Shown here piece after piece: positions 60,748 through 64,000 of a DNA stretch of 64,000 nt. The stretch comes from Lachnospiraceae bacterium (lineage in GTDB: Bacteria; Bacillota; Clostridia; Lachnospirales; Lachnospiraceae). The DNA lies in NCBI GenBank assembly GCA_017482485.1, contig JAFUMV010000053.1, positions 1-64,000 of the forward strand, given 5' to 3'. The notes below the pieces were generated by a model. The model ran no database searches and was not told the DNA's origin. It worked only from the letters and a program-made list of their open reading frames with translations. The first letter of the stretch is position 1. Each line of letters opens with the position of its first letter. A program made the position numbers and the translations under genes.

Positions 60748-61515
60748 CTAAACGAACAAATCCACGCCTACCACCAGTTTGCCTTTTCTAGTCGTATGTT
60801 TTTCTCCCCGGAAAATAAATTTTCCATACCCTCTGGCGGACACCACATCTTCCGGTTTCAGCAGATAACTGTTATTTTCCAAAAGCCTGCCGCCCACATA
60901 GATTTTTTTCTGCCGAAATAACTCCAGACTCTGACTGCGTGAAAGGTTCCACACTGCCGAAACCACACCGTCACAGCGAAGACTCGCCACATTTGTCTCC
61001 TGATACCGAAACTGACGCACCGGCATCTCCTTCACATCTTCAACGATGCTGCACTTCACATGTGTGTGCCGCACCTGATCCAGATTTTCCATCAGATAAG
61101 GAGCCATGGTATCACTGCAGAACACATATGCTTTTTTTCCTTCTAAAAAAATATCGCCCACAGTGCTTCTGTCAATTCCCAGGTTCATAATTGCTCCCAG
61201 AAAATCCCTGTGGGTGAAAGTATCTGAAAACTTTTCCATCAATGGCTCCACACGCAGACAGGTGATCGGAAAGGGCTCCTCATAACCCAGTTCCTGCGGA
61301 TCTCCAAACCTGCACATCAGCCGCTCCGTATGCTCTGTTCCTCCATAGAGCGTCATTTTGCAGGGCAGCTCTGTGCGCATTCCTGCCAGCACATCCTGTT
61401 CCGCCAGGGATAAAAATCCCGTAAACGTAAACAGATTCTGCCGCCAGGAACGCTCTGCCAGATCCAGAAATCTCTTTTTTTGCTGCTGCAGCTCCTTTTG
61501 GGTTTCAGCTGCCAT
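60748..61515 (-). CDS. ylmH: YlmH-like S4-domain RNA-binding protein
   Basis: 255 residues, start at the ATG 61515 (GGAG 7 nt upstream). N-terminal domain with FLSLAEQDVLAG and FTHRDFLGAIMNLGIDRSTVGDIF, then the S4 RNA-binding domain NLSRSQSLELFRQKKIYVGG...LLKPEDVVSARGYGKF. YlmH relatives act in ribosome quality control or cell-division regions in Firmicutes; here it stands in a metal gene block, away from division genes. Confidence 0.9.
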   Translation of the reverse strand: MAAETQKELQQQKKRFLDLAERSWRQNLFTFTGFLSLAEQDVLAGMRTELPCKMTLYGGTEHTERLMCRFGDPQELGYEEPFPITCLRVEPLMEKFSDTFTHRDFLGAIMNLGIDRSTVGDIFLEGKKAYVFCSDTMAPYLMENLDQVRHTHVKCSIVEDVKEMPVRQFRYQETNVASLRCDGVVSAVWNLSRSQSLELFRQKKIYVGGRLLENNSYLLKPEDVVSARGYGKFIFRGEKHTTRKGKLVVGVDLFV

Positions 61516-61607
61516 GTATCTCTCCATTCCAGACCGCAATGCAGGAGTGCGCGTAAAACATGCACTATTTTCATGTCCCAGCAGCGGTCATCATGCATTG
61601 CTTTTCA

Positions 61608-62537
61608 TTATGTGAAACTGATGACCGGTTCTTTGGGCTGCTTTGTCTTCGTAACAGAAACCGCATGCAGCACAGGACCTTCGCCCTCATAATCGGCAAA
61701 GTATTCCCGCTTTACAACCGCAGTCACTTTTACCCAGTCTCTCTCCTTGAAAATTCCGATATTGTCATATTCGCAGACATATCCCAGAAAAGTCATATCA
61801 TCCGCACAACAGGTCATCGCCATACGGCCAGGCACGAAAAAGTTCTTCGGAAAGCTTTCCGGCTTCATCACCATTGCCACAAACTGTACTGTTTTTCCAT
61901 CATAACGCTCCAGGTGATCCAGACAGTCCAGATACCAGATTCCATATCCCTTTTCATCCAGCACAATGGGATCGCTGTTTAAATCATAGGGCAAATCCTC
62001 TTCCATGATTTCATCGATTTCACCGTTTTGGTCCTCAAAAATGATGTCCGCATTCTGATTCAGCGCCTTCACATTGCGCTTATAAACATTCAGCTCCTCA
62101 ATGCCGTCACAACGGTTGAAAATGATCATTTCAGAACCGCGAATCATATCGGAAACCAGAGATTTCATGTTATTAAAATACGTGGGGAATGTGGAAGCGT
62201 CAATCGTCGTGATCTGCTGCTCAATCTGCCAGTTCCAGGGAAGGCGCAGATCTCTGAATTTCCACATACCGTTATATTCGATGATGATGCGCTCCGGCTT
62301 GTGCTTTTTCTCAAGTTCCTTCATCTTTTCCACGGTGAAATCTTCTTCATCTTCGATCACTTCCATCACCGTATTGGTGCTTTTGAGCACCTCGGGATCA
62401 TATTCGATTTCTCCCTCTTCACACACCAAAAGCAGTGTTGTACCTTTGATCTGAAAATAAGGCTGCGCAATCGTAAAACTGATAAATTCGGTCTTTCCGC
62501 TTTCCAGAAAGCCATTGATCATATAGACCGGTTTCAT
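61608..62537 (-). CDS. CobW-like GTPase (TIGR03943-associated type)
   Basis: 309 residues, start at 62537 (GGAG 7 nt upstream). P-loop GFLESGKTEF near residue 10, degenerate switch region (YNGMWKFRDL), IFNRCDGIEEL as the NKxD-like element (N-R-C-D, unusual), and a C-terminal beta domain with FVPGRMAMTCCADDMTFLGYVCEY. The CxCC motif of classical CobW is missing, but a CC pair lies in the C-terminal part. Probable metal chaperone or insertase; pairs with the second CobW gene upstream. Confidence 0.82.
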   Translation of the reverse strand: MKPVYMINGFLESGKTEFISFTIAQPYFQIKGTTLLLVCEEGEIEYDPEVLKSTNTVMEVIEDEEDFTVEKMKELEKKHKPERIIIEYNGMWKFRDLRLPWNWQIEQQITTIDASTFPTYFNNMKSLVSDMIRGSEMIIFNRCDGIEELNVYKRNVKALNQNADIIFEDQNGEIDEIMEEDLPYDLNSDPIVLDEKGYGIWYLDCLDHLERYDGKTVQFVAMVMKPESFPKNFFVPGRMAMTCCADDMTFLGYVCEYDNIGIFKERDWVKVTAVVKREYFADYEGEGPVLHAVSVTKTKQPKEPVISFT

Positions 62538-62663
62538 TTTTCTCTCCATTCCAAAGGATTTTTTTTGCTTCGCTCACAGTAACGCGCTTCGCGATGCACT
62601 CAAAATCTCCAATTCAAATTATGTCACTGTTTTGCGGCACTTTTACCAGCCCGAACCGTCACC

Positions 62664-63914
62664 TTATCTGTGAAACAGCTTGGCCAGCTCGTCCTCTTTC
62701 AGTTTGGATCCGATGACACAGATCTTACCTGTCACGTCAGCCTTTCCTTCTCTTACATCGCTTTCACCGGGCACGTAGTCAAAGTATACCCAGGTTCCAT
62801 CTCCGGCAGCAACCATGCCTTTTGCACGCAGAACGATGCCGTAGGTTTCATCATCTTCCAGCGCTTTTAGACATTTTGCAATCTCTTCCTTTGTATAAGC
62901 CGCAGGTGTCTCAAATCCCCAGCTGGTGAACACTTCATCGGCATGATGATGGTGGTGATGTCCCTCATGATCGTGATGGTCATGGTGGTGCTCTTCGTGG
63001 TCGTGATGATCATGATCGTGGTCATGGTGGTGCTCTTCATGGTCGTGATCATGGTCCTCATGACAGCATTCGTCATCATGGTCATGGTGATGATGATGCT
63101 CGTGATCGTGATCCTCGTGACAGCATTCGTCATCATGGTCGTCATGGTGGTGATGATGCTCGTGATCGTGATCCTCGTGGCAGCATTCGTCATCATGGTC
63201 GTCATGGTGATGATGCTCGTGATCATGGTCATGACAGCCGCAGGTACATTCCTCATCATGTTCATGATGATGCTCATGCATCGCTTTCACCTGCTCCATC
63301 AGCTCTGCTTCCAGATCGGTCGCACCTTCAATGGTAGCCAGCACGTCATTGCCGTCCAGCTGAGAAAGAGGTGTGGTGATGATGGTCGCCTTCGGATTAT
63401 GCTCACGAATCAGCTCCACCGCTTTTTTCACCTTTTCCTCAGATGCCACATCGGTACGGCTCAAAATGATGGTGCCCGCATGCTCGATCTGATTGATGAA
63501 AAATTCTCCGAAATTTTTAATATACATTTTGCACTTGGCAGCATCTACCACTGCCACTGCACTGTTTAATTCCACTTCTGTTCCAAGACCTGCATCCTGC
63601 ACTGCCTTCATCACATCGGACAGCTTGCCCACGCCGGAGGGCTCAATCAGGATGCGCTCCGGATGATAAGTATTGAGCACTTCTCTTAAGGATGTTCCGA
63701 AGTCCCCTACCAGAGAACAGCAGATACAGCCGGAGTTCATCTCTTTGATTTCGATGCCGGACTCCTTTAAAAATCCGCCGTCAATGCCGATTTCACCGAA
63801 TTCATTTTCAATCAGGACTGTCTGGCTTCCTGCCAGGGCCTCCTTTAACAGCTTCTTAATTAATGTAGTTTTTCCTGCTCCCAAAAAGCCGGAAACGATA
63901 TCTATTTTTGTCAT
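62664..63914 (-). CDS. CobW/ZNG1-type GTPase metallochaperone with His/Cys-rich linker
   Basis: 416 residues. Walker A GFLGAGKTT (9-17), ENEFGEIGIDG, zinc motif CICC (63-66), EPSGVGKLSD, SRTDVAS in place of NKxD, and the C-terminal CobW domain from ~326 (VFTSWGFETPAAYTKEEI...GDGTWVYFDYVPGE). Between them, residues ~212-325 are almost only His, Asp and Glu with nine Cys (CTCGC, then three CC pairs), encoded by tandem DNA repeats. It presumably delivers zinc to client proteins when zinc is scarce. The ATG at 63914 has GGAGG 7 nt upstream. First gene of the zinc block. Confidence 0.93.
   Translation of the reverse strand: MTKIDIVSGFLGAGKTTLIKKLLKEALAGSQTVLIENEFGEIGIDGGFLKESGIEIKEMNSGCICCSLVGDFGTSLREVLNTYHPERILIEPSGVGKLSDVMKAVQDAGLGTEVELNSAVAVVDAAKCKMYIKNFGEFFINQIEHAGTIILSRTDVASEEKVKKAVELIREHNPKATIITTPLSQLDGNDVLATIEGATDLEAELMEQVKAMHEHHHEHDEECTCGCHDHDHEHHHHDDHDDECCHEDHDHEHHHHHDDHDDECCHEDHDHEHHHHHDHDDECCHEDHDHDHEEHHHDHDHDHHDHEEHHHDHHDHEGHHHHHHADEVFTSWGFETPAAYTKEEIAKCLKALEDDETYGIVLRAKGMVAAGDGTWVYFDYVPGESDVREGKADVTGKICVIGSKLKEDELAKLFHR
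62940..63281 (-). repeat. tandem repeats encoding the His/Cys linker
   Basis: Within the CobW gene, a unit of 57-60 bp encoding DDECCHEDHDH plus a His run occurs three times, followed by shorter HDH/HHDHEEHH units. Copies are nearly identical in DNA, suggesting recent expansion and likely length variation between strains. Confidence 0.85.
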
Positions 63915-63962
63915 GGTTATTCCTCCATTCCATTGGCGAAACGCTTTTTCAATCATCTTATT

Positions 63963-63991
63963 ATTGTGCTCTAGTTTCAAAAAAAAGTCAA
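63963..63991 (-). promoter_or_regulatory. promoter of the zinc block
   Basis: -35 TTGACT (63986-63991), 17 nt, -10 CACAAT (63963-63968), about 50 nt before the CobW start. No Zur box could be identified with confidence. Confidence 0.5.
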
Positions 63992-64000
63992 CTGTATGCG

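Noticed and set aside
17354..62605. 14-bp match CTCAAAATCTCCAA at ~17355 and ~62590
   Set aside because: Matches of this length are expected several times by chance in 64 kb; flanks do not match.

Overview
The window looks like a chromosomal segment of a low-to-medium GC gut Firmicute of the Lachnospiraceae (Blautia-like; genus not certain). This is inferred from the AGGAGG ribosome binding sites, consensus sigma-A promoters, the tmRNA, the MBOAT/DHHW/DUF4358 neighbourhood, the YmaF protein, and corrinoid methyltransferase parts beside glycosidases. No plasmid, phage, insertion sequence or CRISPR array was found. Most genes lie on the minus strand.

Layout. 0-8.4 kb: a complete oligopeptide ABC importer operon (oppA-B-C-D-F plus a small membrane protein). 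Its OppC carries a seven-repeat RCC1-like propeller in the first extracellular loop, and its OppF carries a coiled-coil insertion. 8.4-17.5 kb: peptidase PepF, enolase, a GntR-controlled ABC-2 transporter with a perfect palindromic operator, and phosphoglycerate mutase. 17.5-24 kb: cation efflux, thiamine pyrophosphokinase, MATE, a TPR protein, a prepilin peptidase and a DegV lipid-binding protein. 24-27.5 kb: a sulfur cluster made of metY, a rhodanese/TtcA fusion and an Rrf2 regulator. metY has a leader encoding a Cys-containing 42-residue peptide and an RNA able to form either a terminator or a competing structure. 27.5-29 kb: tmRNA and small genes.

29-38 kb is an accessory carbohydrate/C1 block: a GH38-like glycosidase, a corrinoid protein, a UroD-type methyltransferase, an AraC regulator and a glycosidase that has lost its C-terminus. 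It shows decay: a remnant of a second UroD-type gene, and a glycosidase frame that runs almost 1 kb antisense into an LTA-synthase-like gene. 38-47 kb: folA-thyA, an RNA-processing-type metallo-beta-lactamase, an MBOAT O-acylation cassette, an ABC exporter and tRNA-Gly(GCC). 47-56 kb: two tandem MATE genes, a PH-domain protein, a nitroreductase, pyrB-pyrI, a candidate structured RNA, and an MFS/RpiR pair. 56-64 kb: a zinc-acquisition block (ZIP, ZnuB, ZnuC, ZnuA) preceded by CmpB, YlmH and two CobW GTPases, one with a repetitive His/Cys metal-binding linker.

Strongest candidates for undescribed biology: (1) the peptide importer with a beta-propeller built into its permease; (2) the metY leader; (3) two intergenic elements at 38.2 and 47.3 kb, each with four ~35-nt hairpins at nearly identical spacing (72/52/69 and 70/52/71 nt), where the stem sequence is shared within an element but differs between elements; (4) the multi-stem RNA after pyrI. 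All assignments come from reading the sequence; no database search was possible.
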